Positions 18,230 through 26,471 of a DNA stretch of 64,000 bases are shown one piece after another (position 1 is the stretch's first letter; every line of letters begins with the position of its first letter). This stretch comes from Pseudomonas gozinkensis (GTDB taxonomy: Bacteria > Pseudomonadota > Gammaproteobacteria > Pseudomonadales > Pseudomonadaceae). A program made the position numbers and the translations under genes. The DNA is taken from NCBI RefSeq assembly GCF_014863585.1, contig NZ_CP062253.1, positions 3,188,501-3,252,500 of the forward strand, in the 5' to 3' direction. Below the pieces are notes generated by a model. That model was given only the letters and a program-made list of their open reading frames with translations. It had not been told where the DNA came from and did not search any database.

Positions 18230-18322
18230 GTGCCACTAGTTTGCCGGACGATACTCCGGGCAACTCAAAAGTCGTTCAACAAGGAATTTTTCATGTCTTC
18301 CTCGCAAGGAGCCTGCTCATGA
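18230..18322 (+). CDS. putative leader ORF overlapping the next start codon
   Basis: An open frame starting at GTG (18230, three bases after AAAGGAG) or at an in-frame ATG (18293, after AAGGAA) would give a 30- or 9-residue peptide ending SSSQGACS. Its TGA overlaps the ATG of the following gene as ATGA. It lies in a different frame from that gene. The overlap and two plausible ribosome sites suggest a translationally coupled leader, but there is no proof that it is expressed; it may simply be open by chance. Confidence 0.35.
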   Translation: MPLVCRTILRATQKSFNKEFFMSSSQGACS

Positions 18323-18852
18323 CTATCGGCTATACCGGTGCCTGGCAACCCAAGACGGGTTTGCTGGTTCGAGACACAGGAAGCTCGAGCAAACCGGTTT
18401 CTCAAAGCGTGAAAGTCAAGCAGATGCTGGCTCTGGTCGGCAACGACCCCACCGCGATCAGTACCGCGGAGATGGACAAGCAGGGGCTGCACAAGAACAT
18501 CAAGGGTTTCGATCCGACCAATGTTTCGGCCAAGCAATTGGGTAGTCTGAGTGCAATGCTGCGCAGCCGGGGGCTGATTTCCGAGATCACGTCCATGACC
18601 TTGCTCAACGCCGGCGACAAGTTTGATCGCTTCGGCGTACAGAAGGATCCGGACGCCAAGTTCAATGCGCTGGAGTACTTCGCGACGCAGCTGGATACCA
18701 TCCAGAACAACAATCTCAAGGGCAACAAGTACGCGAATACGTTGATCCCCGAGTTCAAGAAAGCCATCTATGTGCTGCAGAACCTGCAGACCTACGGGCA
18801 GGGGGGCGAGCGCAAGCCTCCGACCGACAAAGGTGTCAGCGCCAAGGCGTGA
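18319..18852 (+). CDS. unrecognised 177-residue protein
   Basis: I do not recognise this protein. It is soluble-looking, with no signal peptide, transmembrane segment or Cys pairs. It has a repeated-looking polar character (VKVKQMLALVGNDPTAIST, LGSLSAMLRSRGLISEITSMTLLN) and a helical C-terminus (KYANTLIPEFKKAIYVLQNLQTYGQ) before a basic disordered tail. The start at MTIGYTG has AAGGAG six bases upstream; a longer in-frame ATG at 18193 lacks a ribosome site. The pattern of residues 80-150 is reminiscent of EF-hand-free structural or secreted accessory proteins, but that is only an impression. Monocistronic, followed by a GC-rich hairpin. Confidence 0.7.
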   Translation: MTIGYTGAWQPKTGLLVRDTGSSSKPVSQSVKVKQMLALVGNDPTAISTAEMDKQGLHKNIKGFDPTNVSAKQLGSLSAMLRSRGLISEITSMTLLNAGDKFDRFGVQKDPDAKFNALEYFATQLDTIQNNNLKGNKYANTLIPEFKKAIYVLQNLQTYGQGGERKPPTDKGVSAKA

Positions 18853-18858
18853 TCAGGC

Positions 18859-18886
18859 AGGCCCGCCCCGGCAACGGAGCGGGCCT
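18859..18886 (+). terminator. hairpin between converging genes
   Basis: AGGCCCGC and GCGGGCCT form an eight-base stem with a 12-base loop directly after the unknown gene, with a weak T-rich tail. It also lies just after the stop of the leftward GNAT gene, so it may serve both strands. Confidence 0.6.
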
Positions 18887-18892
18887 CGTCGT

Positions 18893-19795
18893 TTATGGAG
18901 CCTTGATGTCGTCCTGCAGAAGCTGCATCCACGGACAGTGCAATGTGAGCGTTTTTGGCGGGAGTCCGCGATGAAACAGCGCCAGCCATCCTGCCCCTTT
19001 TTCATCGGGTGCCAATCCAGTGAACCTGAAACCGATGGTCGACAACTGATGCCAGGCGCTGTCGAAACCCTGCGCCAGTCTGAGCCTGAGCGAAATCAGC
19101 CAATGGTCCGGCAACTCCTGCAGTTGCTTGAGCAATCCGTCGTCAAGCGCCTCCAGTACGCCGTCATAGCGCCCCCAACGCTGATCCAGTTGTATGGGTT
19201 CGCCGATCCAGGGTGATGCGTTGTCCCGTGTTCCAAACCGGTCGACCATCTGCTGCATGAACTCGCGGCAGCCATCCGGCCATTCGAGTCTTGGCAACGG
19301 ACGCTGGTATCCGTCGATCCGCAGATAACCGAGCACCAACGATTCCGGCACCGGTTCGCCAAAGGGTGATGGGGCATGGTCGGGTAGCAAGCCGATGTTG
19401 TGAAACCCCAGACGGGCGGCCATCCTCTGCGTGTAGGGATGATGGGTCATCTGTTTGATCGTCACGCCGCGACATCCAAGTGCCTGGGCATGAATCAACA
19501 ATTGTCGGCCCAGTCGGGTGGCAACATTCTGTCCTCGACTCTGTGGATCCACCACGCTCAATGCAAGTTCGGCGATGCGTGATCCTTTGTCGTGAATCAG
19601 GGCCGCGTGCCCCAGTATTTGATCCTCCGACACCGCCACCATTGAATGCCAGCGACCGCCGGCATGGTTCTGCGTGATCATTCGCGGCAGGTAAACATGA
19701 GGCTGAGCGTATTGGTCGCCGTAGACGTTTCTGAACAGTCGGCTGACGGCACGGGCGTCGCTGTTACGGTAACTGCGCAGGATCAGCGTCTCCAT
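18893..19795 (-). CDS. GNAT-family acyltransferase, last gene of lux-like operon
   Basis: A 300-residue protein. The first 150 residues have a GNAT fold: LRSYRNSDARAVSRLFRNVYG at the start, LALSVVDPQSRGQNVATRLGRQLL as motif A with the acetyl-CoA loop (QSRGQNVA), and YTQRMAARLGFHNIG as motif B. The remaining 150 residues are a second region with no motif I recognise. GNATs transfer an acyl group from acyl-CoA (or acyl carrier) to an amine or hydroxyl. The ATG overlaps the stop of the PaaK-like gene (TGATG), placing it last in the five-gene operon, where it may acylate the pathway product or serve for self-protection. Function inferred from fold and context. Confidence 0.75.
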   Translation of the reverse strand: METLILRSYRNSDARAVSRLFRNVYGDQYAQPHVYLPRMITQNHAGGRWHSMVAVSEDQILGHAALIHDKGSRIAELALSVVDPQSRGQNVATRLGRQLLIHAQALGCRGVTIKQMTHHPYTQRMAARLGFHNIGLLPDHAPSPFGEPVPESLVLGYLRIDGYQRPLPRLEWPDGCREFMQQMVDRFGTRDNASPWIGEPIQLDQRWGRYDGVLEALDDGLLKQLQELPDHWLISLRLRLAQGFDSAWHQLSTIGFRFTGLAPDEKGAGWLALFHRGLPPKTLTLHCPWMQLLQDDIKAP

Positions 19796-21084
19796 CAACG
19801 GTCCTCCCGGTGCAGATTGTCGTAGACACGCCGATCGATTACACGCTGCTGTTTTCCTGACCGTGGATGGCGTGACAACGACTGAATCGTGCAGCGCCGG
19901 ATCTGCAATTCGAGCAAATGCCCGGTGCTCAACGCTTCGATCAATGGATAGTCTTCGATCAACGCACGGTGCAGTAACCGGTCTACCTGTTCACCCTCCG
20001 CAGACAGGTCATCCGGTGCCCACCGCAGGCACAGGATATCCTTCGTGCCGTCCTGTTCGATCACCAGTTGCCAGTCGTCACTGCCGGTAATTCGCTGCAC
20101 GGTCTGGCCGATGCTCTGCAGCAAAAGGGTCAGTATCCCCACGCGTACCCGCTGACTGTCGGCACAGCGTCCCATCAACGCGAATTTACGTCGTGGCGTG
20201 TTGCGGGGCTCTCGCCAACAGGCACGATCGCCGACCGGATAGCGAATCAACGGCATCAGTTGACGGGTCATGTTGGTCACCACCAGTCGCCCCACACGGT
20301 CGCACGCGTCAATCACCTCTCCGGTCTCCTCGTCGAGAATTTCCAGCACGCTTTGGCCTTCGGCCGCACAGTGTTCACCCAGGGCGCAGTCACGTTGACT
20401 GGCACCGATGAAACCGGCGTCGACACTGGCATAACCCAGAGAAGCAATACGTACGCCGGGAAAGACACGGCCCAGTCGTCGCCGTTGTGCCGGGAACAGA
20501 CTTTCCCCGGCATAGAGCAGGGTGGTCACGTCCTCCAGAACCCGCCCGTGCTGTTCAAGCCAGGCGGCAAAGGTCAGCAAATGGGCGGGCAGACCGGCCA
20601 GCACATTGATCCGGTGCCGGACGATGGCATCGGCGAGGATCAGCGAATCGACATGACCGGTGAACGGAAATTCGACGACGTCCGTTTCCACCTGTGCCAG
20701 CGCATCGTGAGTGAAGATGAAACTGGCGTAGAGATCGCCAGCGAAAAACAGATTGGCGATACGGTCGCCCGCGCTCAACTGGCCACTGAGACTGCGGCCG
20801 AAATCCGCGACCAGCGTTTGCCACTCCTGGCGTCGGAAAACCGAAAATCTGCCGGTACTGGTGGTTCCTCCTGTCTTGAACACCAGTGCGTTTTCCATGG
20901 ATCCGGTCAGTACGGGCCAGCGGTCGAGATCCTGGCTGCCTTCCCAATAGGCAGCGGGATCGATCACCGGCAGTTCAGCCAGCGAAGCGACGTGCTCGGG
21001 CACTTCAGCGAAGTGGTGTGCGTAAAAGCCTGAATGGCGACGTACAAACGCCACGAGGTCGTTCAACTCAATCCTTGTGTTCAT
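19795..21084 (-). CDS. PaaK-like adenylate-forming enzyme
   Basis: A 429-residue member of the phenylacetate-CoA ligase-like branch of the ANL superfamily, which activates a carboxylic acid as acyl-AMP and often passes it to CoA. The P-loop-like motif is FKTGGTTSTGR (69-79), the aromatic/acidic motif is YASVDAG (218-224), and MPLIRYPVGDRACW carries the conserved Tyr-Gly-Asp region. It resembles the C-terminal half of the neighbouring LuxC fusion (shared NLFF.G.LY and Y.SVDAG), so the two are likely paralogues from duplication. It begins 17 bases after the fusion gene. Substrate unknown. Confidence 0.75.
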   Translation of the reverse strand: MNTRIELNDLVAFVRRHSGFYAHHFAEVPEHVASLAELPVIDPAAYWEGSQDLDRWPVLTGSMENALVFKTGGTTSTGRFSVFRRQEWQTLVADFGRSLSGQLSAGDRIANLFFAGDLYASFIFTHDALAQVETDVVEFPFTGHVDSLILADAIVRHRINVLAGLPAHLLTFAAWLEQHGRVLEDVTTLLYAGESLFPAQRRRLGRVFPGVRIASLGYASVDAGFIGASQRDCALGEHCAAEGQSVLEILDEETGEVIDACDRVGRLVVTNMTRQLMPLIRYPVGDRACWREPRNTPRRKFALMGRCADSQRVRVGILTLLLQSIGQTVQRITGSDDWQLVIEQDGTKDILCLRWAPDDLSAEGEQVDRLLHRALIEDYPLIEALSTGHLLELQIRRCTIQSLSRHPRSGKQQRVIDRRVYDNLHREDR

Positions 21085-21101
21085 GTTGCATTCCTTGCAA
21101 A

Positions 21102-23519
21102 TCAGGGGGCGGGACTCTCGCTACGGTTGTCGATCACCCGCGGCGTCTTCCCGCTGTGTCTGTTTCGGGCGAACTGATCGACCGCACAGAGTTCTGCGTC
21201 CACTGTCAGCAGTCCCGTCCGGATGAGGGTCGCCAACGTTGGATAATCCTGCAGGCGGCGGTGGAGGTCGCGGCCGGACAGGGAGCTGCGAAACCGCATT
21301 CGCTCCAGCCCGTCGGGTGCGTGTTCGAGGATCAGCTGGAATTCGACTTGCAGATGCTGCGTCAGTGTTTCCAGACAGATGAAGTCAGTGCCGATGCGCA
21401 GCAGCCGGCCGTGACGCTGCAGCAACTCGAAGCGTGGAGCAGGCAGCCCGCATGCACAACGACCGGGAATCCAGCGTCCGCTGTCGCCAAGGTCATATCG
21501 CTGAACATCCTGACCTTGCCGTTCTATCGAGGTGAAAACCAGGCGCCCGGTTTCATCGCCGGTCACCGGCCGATCGGCTTCGAACGCGACTATTTCCAGG
21601 TGCTGAATATCGCTCATCAGATGGAATACGCCGTCGGGGGTCGCCGGGCAGGCATGGCCAAGCGGCCCGGCATCGACACTGCCGTAAATGGCCGAACGGA
21701 TGAGCCCGACCCCGCAACTGCGCATCAACGCACGGCTCTGTTCGCCGGGGTGTTCACCACCGAGGAAGACCTTGTCGATGCCGCCATAGGCACGCAATCG
21801 GGCTTGTTCGTTGATAAACAGACGGTGGAGGGTGCTCGGCATGCCCACCAGCGTAGTGACACGCTGATCGATGATTATCCGGGCGATTTCGCGGTAATCG
21901 TCATCGGCTGGCGCCCCCATCGGCAGATGAGTGACACGCAGTAGCTCCAGCACTTTGGAAAAGCTGAAAAAACCGCCATACAGTCCACCGCTGAAGAACA
22001 GGTTCATCACCCGATCCCGGGCCGGATCAAGGCCCGCCGCGAACAAACCATCGGCGGTGGCACGCATTTGCCGATCAAAATCGCGGTAACTGAAACCCGA
22101 CAACGCCGGGGCGCCGCTGCTGCCCCCGGAGCGGAAGTACAACCGGGCGGCCGGATTGATCGGGCGGGCGACAAACGTTTCCTTGGTCATGATCGGGCGA
22201 CCTTCGATGGAAGGCGGCACCGGTAGCGGATCCAGCGTGGCACGGGTGGACAGCGTCGCCACGGGCAGGCTGACCGACACCCGCCGACTCAAGCGTTGCA
22301 AGGCATAGACACCGTCGTGGGGTTCGCCCTCGTAACCTTCGTGAATCGATTCGGTGGGGGCGATTCGCGTGACGCCCGCTGAGATCAACGCTTGCGATAG
22401 CTCTGGCGTCTGGTGTTCGGTGCAGATCAGGGCGCAGCTCTGCAACACGTTGCGCCAGGGCAACAGGGTCTCGGTGATTTGCGCGCGTGGCAGTGGTTTG
22501 AGCAGCACACTGCGAAACAGCGGCGCGGGAGCGAGTTGCCGGTCATGCGTCCAGATCACCCGCCAGCCCGGTGCCTCCCAGACTTGGCCAGTGGTGCCGC
22601 AAAAGCTGTGAGTCAGTCGTGCCATCGCTGTCACGGTGGTGATTTGCGAAGCCTCCTGAATCGAAGGCATCAGGGCCGGCCAGTGTTGGGCCCGACGCTC
22701 GAACGCCTCTGCCAGGGCATTGCCGATACCGCGCAGAATTTCCTCGTCATCGCTGTCCACCAGTAGCCATTGCGGGCTGGAGCAGGCCTGCTGGTCGAGA
22801 CGACAGACTTCGTCGACCACCGCGTCCAGCGCCTCTGGCGAGCGTGCCTCGGGGGTCAGGTAAACGAAGCTGATCCGATGACCCCAGTCGATCCAGCGGC
22901 ATCCGGCCGGGAGTTGTTGCCGGATGGATTGCAGAGCCGATTCACCGCCCCAGGCCGAAACGCCGTTGGCGCGTTGGCACAGTTGTCCGACTTGCGCAGT
23001 CGTTGCCGGAATGACCGCGACATGTCCTGCGATCTGACCGGTGGCGTCGCACTGTGTCAGTGCATGGAGCAACCGGGCTGTCAGTCCTTCGTCACTGCTG
23101 CTGGGACGCAGCCAGTTGACGTTGCCGGCCAGCAGGCTTTCGATGACCGCGCAGAATGCCAGCAGGGGCGCATTGCCAGGTGTGATGTGCACCACCAGAC
23201 CCAGCGGGCTCCAGCGTTCGAAGCGCGATTGGCGGTAATCGATGCGGCGCAAGGTATCCGGTTGCTCACCCAGCTCGCGTACGAGTTTGCACTTCAACGC
23301 CTCTGGCTGGCAGAGCCCGATCAGGGATTGCCGGTGTTCGGGGTCGAGGGGCAGCGTGAGATCCGGATCATGCAGTCGTGCGGCGAATGCGGCCAGCGCA
23401 TCGATGACTTTTTCATGCTTGAGGGCCGTGGCCAGGCGTTGTGGCAGGTCCAGGTCCAGTTGTTCCAGTGCATCGGCGAGCCGGTAGTCGGCATGCAGCT
23501 GTCCGTTGATCAGGTACAT
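21102..23519 (-). CDS. fused LuxC-like acyl reductase / PaaK-like adenylating enzyme
   Basis: An 805-residue two-domain protein. Residues 1-410 resemble LuxC fatty-acyl reductase: SPLGLVVHITPGNAPLL (104-120) is the NADPH-side motif, AWGGESALQSIR follows, and QACSSPQ puts the acyl-accepting Cys at 246. Residues 450-805 are an adenylate-forming domain of PaaK/LuxE type with FRSGGSSGAP (462-471), YGSVDAG (612-618), YDLGDSG (675-681) and a Cys pair at CACG (688-691). In lux systems LuxE activates the acid and LuxC reduces it to aldehyde on separate proteins; here both lie on one chain. Start MYLINGQ is chosen because the longer frame overlaps the upstream gene. Likely product: an aldehyde; substrate unknown. 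Confidence 0.78.
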   Translation of the reverse strand: MYLINGQLHADYRLADALEQLDLDLPQRLATALKHEKVIDALAAFAARLHDPDLTLPLDPEHRQSLIGLCQPEALKCKLVRELGEQPDTLRRIDYRQSRFERWSPLGLVVHITPGNAPLLAFCAVIESLLAGNVNWLRPSSSDEGLTARLLHALTQCDATGQIAGHVAVIPATTAQVGQLCQRANGVSAWGGESALQSIRQQLPAGCRWIDWGHRISFVYLTPEARSPEALDAVVDEVCRLDQQACSSPQWLLVDSDDEEILRGIGNALAEAFERRAQHWPALMPSIQEASQITTVTAMARLTHSFCGTTGQVWEAPGWRVIWTHDRQLAPAPLFRSVLLKPLPRAQITETLLPWRNVLQSCALICTEHQTPELSQALISAGVTRIAPTESIHEGYEGEPHDGVYALQRLSRRVSVSLPVATLSTRATLDPLPVPPSIEGRPIMTKETFVARPINPAARLYFRSGGSSGAPALSGFSYRDFDRQMRATADGLFAAGLDPARDRVMNLFFSGGLYGGFFSFSKVLELLRVTHLPMGAPADDDYREIARIIIDQRVTTLVGMPSTLHRLFINEQARLRAYGGIDKVFLGGEHPGEQSRALMRSCGVGLIRSAIYGSVDAGPLGHACPATPDGVFHLMSDIQHLEIVAFEADRPVTGDETGRLVFTSIERQGQDVQRYDLGDSGRWIPGRCACGLPAPRFELLQRHGRLLRIGTDFICLETLTQHLQVEFQLILEHAPDGLERMRFRSSLSGRDLHRRLQDYPTLATLIRTGLLTVDAELCAVDQFARNRHSGKTPRVIDNRSESPAP

Positions 23520-23520
23520 G

Positions 23521-24651
23521 TCAGTGCCTCCCCAGCAGTTCGGAAGCGGCCATGGCGCAGCTTCTGCCAGCCGTGGTCGCGGCGCGGCCATGCAGTTCGA
23601 ACCAGTCTGCGGCCAGATCGCAGCCACAGCTGGCGCCTGGATGCAGGGTGGCGAGATCGCTCATGACCACGGCATGGGCCGGGCTCGATGAAATGTAGGG
23701 CGAGACGAAACTCAGCAAGCCCTGGCGGCCATACGGCAGAACCGTGAAGTCGGATGGATTGCGCACGAAGACCTTCGAATAGACGGGAACATGGAAATGA
23801 TGATGTGCACATTCAAGGTAAGGCACCGGATGCTCGACCGCGCCGTAACCGTCACGGCAGCGGGTGGCTTCAAGGCCCAGTTGTCGGTGAATGCGCTCGT
23901 ACAGTCGCTGGCGGGGAATCTCCTGCGCGGCATGGGTCTTCCAGCCGCCTCCAAAAAGTGCCAGCGAGTCTGGTGCCAGTTGCAACTCAGAAACGCCGGT
24001 GACACGCATGCGCTCCAAGGTCTGCCAGAGAAACGCGGGAAAGCCGAGAATTCGCACCGGAAGGCCTTCTTCGGCGAATGATTGCAGGGCTGCAATGACG
24101 CCGAAACTGTCGAACTCATGGCCGCCGCCGGTACGGCGAAGGGCGTAGGCCACTCGGTTGACCGGTGCGAATCGGCACAGGAACTGATCGGTAAAGGAGG
24201 TTCCCAGGCTGATCGCGCCCTCGGGTTCATAGCTCAGAAGCAAGTAGTTGCAGGGCGTGTGCGGAGTGCTCCAGCCATAATGGTGAAAAATGCGTTCGAC
24301 CATGCACTGGGCTGCCCCCAGACTGCGTTCGTCATAGCGCATGCGGCTTTTCTGACCGCTGGTGCCCGAGGAGGTCAGCTCCAGCGCGTGGGTGCCGGTG
24401 GGGCTGAGCAATTGTTGCTGCTTGAAAAAACCGGCGAATATCGGTGGCAGACGCGACCAGTCGTCGAGGTTCTCCAGATCGTCCACCGCCAGTCCGTTGG
24501 CGTTCAGCCAGTGCTCGTAACCTGGGGTGTGCAGGCTGTGGAAACGGCTGATCTCGGCCATGGCCAGGTCGAACAGTCCGTCCGGCACGGATTCCGGGCA
24601 ATAGGGTTGCGTCAACGCGCAGAGCGCGTCGCTGTGGGGGAACTGGAACAT
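23521..24651 (-). CDS. LuxE-like acyl-protein synthetase
   Basis: A 376-residue protein with the LuxE-family pattern: ELTSSGTSGQKSR (91-103) as ATP motif, FGGGWK (233-238), and DGYGAVEHPVPYLECAHHHFHVP carrying the Glu and His positions typical of LuxE, with a late Cys pair. LuxE forms an acyl-AMP and transfers the acyl group to its own Cys, then to LuxC. Length is as expected for LuxE (about 370). Its ATG overlaps the exporter stop (TGATG), and the LuxC fusion starts one base after its own stop. Because the fusion partner carries its own activating domain, this protein may handle a different acid or serve as acyl carrier. Confidence 0.8.
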   Translation of the reverse strand: MFQFPHSDALCALTQPYCPESVPDGLFDLAMAEISRFHSLHTPGYEHWLNANGLAVDDLENLDDWSRLPPIFAGFFKQQQLLSPTGTHALELTSSGTSGQKSRMRYDERSLGAAQCMVERIFHHYGWSTPHTPCNYLLLSYEPEGAISLGTSFTDQFLCRFAPVNRVAYALRRTGGGHEFDSFGVIAALQSFAEEGLPVRILGFPAFLWQTLERMRVTGVSELQLAPDSLALFGGGWKTHAAQEIPRQRLYERIHRQLGLEATRCRDGYGAVEHPVPYLECAHHHFHVPVYSKVFVRNPSDFTVLPYGRQGLLSFVSPYISSSPAHAVVMSDLATLHPGASCGCDLAADWFELHGRAATTAGRSCAMAASELLGRH

Positions 24652-25910
24652 CAGACGTCCTTATCGTTAGGTTGAGCGGTCGGCACTGGCGGAGCAGGCA
24701 GAAACCGGTTGAGCAGGGGCAGGCTCAGCAGGCCGCCGAGTGCGGCCCACAGAGCAAAGAGGTCCAGACTCAGGCCGCCGCCGATAGCAGCAATCAACGA
24801 CCCACCGACGCCCATCACGGCAATCGAAATCATGCCGATCGCGGCCGAGACCAGCCCTTTGCTGTCATCGCTGCAAAACAGCGCCAGCCGATACAGGGCA
24901 GCGTTGCTCATGCCCAGTCCCACGGCGTACAGCGCGAGGCTGGCAATCAGTGCGATGAGAGAGAGGCTTGTGACTGCGACTGCCAACAGCGTCAGCAGCC
25001 CGAGGCAATACGGCCATAGCGCCAGGCGAATCAATTGCGGCAATTCACGTGTGGGCAGCAATCGGTCAAGGATCAGATTGCCGAGAATGACCGCCGAGAA
25101 AACCGGAATCTGCCACAGGGCATATTCTCGCGTTGTCAGCCCCAGTGACTGGACCAGCAACAGCGGTGAAAGACCGATCCAGGCGATCAGTGGCAGGCTC
25201 ATCAGGCCCAGTGCAACGCAGGTCCCGACAAAGTTTGAGTTGCGCGACAACGCAAGGTAGCGAGCACCGATCTGGCGAAAGGAAAAGGTTACAGGCACCT
25301 GCTGATTACCATCACGACGGACGACCCCGATGGTTTCAGGCATGCAGGCATACAGTCCGATCCATGCAAGTACGGCAACCATGGCCAGGCCGAAAAACAG
25401 TTCGCGCCAGTTGAGCCACTCCAGCAACAAACTGCCCAGCAGGGGACCGATCAGCGGCGAAAGCAGTGCAACATTGCCGAGCAGCGCCATCAGGCGCACG
25501 GCATCGGCTTCGCAGAATACTTCCTGAAGCGCGGGATAGCTGACAGCCACCACAAACCCGAGTCCCATGCCTTGCAGCAGCCGTAACGCATTGAAAACTT
25601 CAATGCCGGACGTGAAGACCGTCGCCGCACACGCAGCACTGAATAGTGCGCAACCTGCCAGCAGCAACGGTCGACGGCCGAACCGGTCGGACAACGGTCC
25701 GATCAGCCATTGCAGGCATACGCCGCCGATCAGGTAGAGATTAAAGGCGTTGGGGATATGACGGGCATCGGCGTCAAGGTCCCGAGTGACGGTCAGCATC
25801 GCCGGCATGACCATGTCGCTGGCCATGTAGGTCAGCCATTCGAACAGCATGATGGCGAGGCAGAAACCGACGGCCTGCCGGGGCGAGAGATTGATGAGAG
25901 TTCTTTGCAT
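24651..25910 (-). CDS. MFS exporter, MdfA/Bcr-like
   Basis: A 419-residue major facilitator with 12 predicted membrane helices. The N-terminal LFEWLTYMASDMVMPAMLTV resembles the MdfA signature, including the membrane-embedded Glu, and GPLSDRFGRRPLLLAG is the MFS loop 2-3 motif. RLLQGMGLGFVVAVSYPAL is the motif C/B region of drug:H+ antiporters. First gene of the five-gene lux-like operon, so it probably exports the pathway product or protects against it. The start is the first Met, with a GGAAG five bases upstream. Exporter family is confident; substrate is inference. Confidence 0.85.
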   Translation of the reverse strand: MQRTLINLSPRQAVGFCLAIMLFEWLTYMASDMVMPAMLTVTRDLDADARHIPNAFNLYLIGGVCLQWLIGPLSDRFGRRPLLLAGCALFSAACAATVFTSGIEVFNALRLLQGMGLGFVVAVSYPALQEVFCEADAVRLMALLGNVALLSPLIGPLLGSLLLEWLNWRELFFGLAMVAVLAWIGLYACMPETIGVVRRDGNQQVPVTFSFRQIGARYLALSRNSNFVGTCVALGLMSLPLIAWIGLSPLLLVQSLGLTTREYALWQIPVFSAVILGNLILDRLLPTRELPQLIRLALWPYCLGLLTLLAVAVTSLSLIALIASLALYAVGLGMSNAALYRLALFCSDDSKGLVSAAIGMISIAVMGVGGSLIAAIGGGLSLDLFALWAALGGLLSLPLLNRFLPAPPVPTAQPNDKDV

Positions 25911-25970
25911 ACGCTTCCACGAGATTCGAGAGAGAGCGCAAAGGGTAGAGGCGGGGTCAGACGGTTCCTA

Positions 25971-25996
25971 CGTCATTGCTGTGACGCTCTATGACG
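25971..25996. promoter_or_regulatory. CGTCA/TGACG repeats upstream of the lux-like operon
   Basis: CGTCA at 25971-25975 pairs with TGACG at 25982-25986 and again with TGACG at 25992-25996, 60-90 bases before the exporter start. A compact cluster of inverted and direct repeats like this suits a regulator binding site, but no regulator gene lies in the operon to pair it with. Confidence 0.35.
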
Positions 25997-26078
25997 GGGG
26001 TTTGCATGATGTTGCGCAGGGCGGGAAACCTACTCGCGAAGGCGAATTGCCTGACAGGATGGAAGATGGAATCTTGAG

Positions 26079-26108
26079 AAAAATGCCCACGATCCTGTGG
26101 GCATTTTT
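26079..26108 (-). terminator. strong intrinsic terminator after the small lipoprotein
   Basis: A 12-base perfect stem (AAAAATGCCCAC and its complement) with a six-base loop and T/A tails on both strands. It lies between the lipoprotein gene and the exporter operon, so it would isolate the operon from upstream transcription. Confidence 0.85.
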
Positions 26109-26173
26109 GTTGAAACTATATCCGTTGTTGCATTTGAACGAGAGGACGCCGGCGTCACCCTCGGTGTGATGAT

Positions 26174-26314
26174 TTAACGATGGTAGTAGTAGCCCGGACC
26201 TTGCGGCGCGTAGTGGCGATGATCGCCATGCCAGCCGCCGTGGGGGAAGATGATGCAGCCGCTCAGGGTGAGCAGTGCAAGGACAGGAATCAGCCAGGTG
26301 ATTCGACGCAGCAT
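26174..26314 (-). CDS. small lipoprotein (46 residues)
   Basis: A 46-residue precursor: MLRRITWLIPVLALLTLSGC gives a signal peptide with lipobox LSGC (lipidated Cys at 20), leaving a mature peptide of about 27 residues rich in His, Gly and Tyr (FPHGGWHGDHRH and GPGYYYHR). The His-rich tail could bind metal. I prefer the second ATG because GAGGA lies at a proper distance upstream; an ATG five codons earlier is possible. Followed by a strong terminator. Family unknown to me, though His-rich short lipoproteins of this kind are common in pseudomonads. Confidence 0.7.
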   Translation of the reverse strand: MLRRITWLIPVLALLTLSGCIIFPHGGWHGDHRHYAPQGPGYYYHR

Positions 26315-26471
26315 TTCGAAAATCCTCATGGTTAAAGCCGCCTGAAGCCAAAGCTCTTGATCGGCTGTAACATGAGACCCCGTTTGCAGCGACGTATCCC
26401 CGTGAAAGGGTATGCGCATGGCATCAACGCCGATACAAACCCGATACATTCCAACGGTTCAGGAACCTGTA

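Noticed and set aside
18893..25910. Bioluminescence (lux) operon
   Set aside because: LuxC and LuxE relatives are present but there is no luxA, luxB, luxD or luxG in the window, so light production is not supported.
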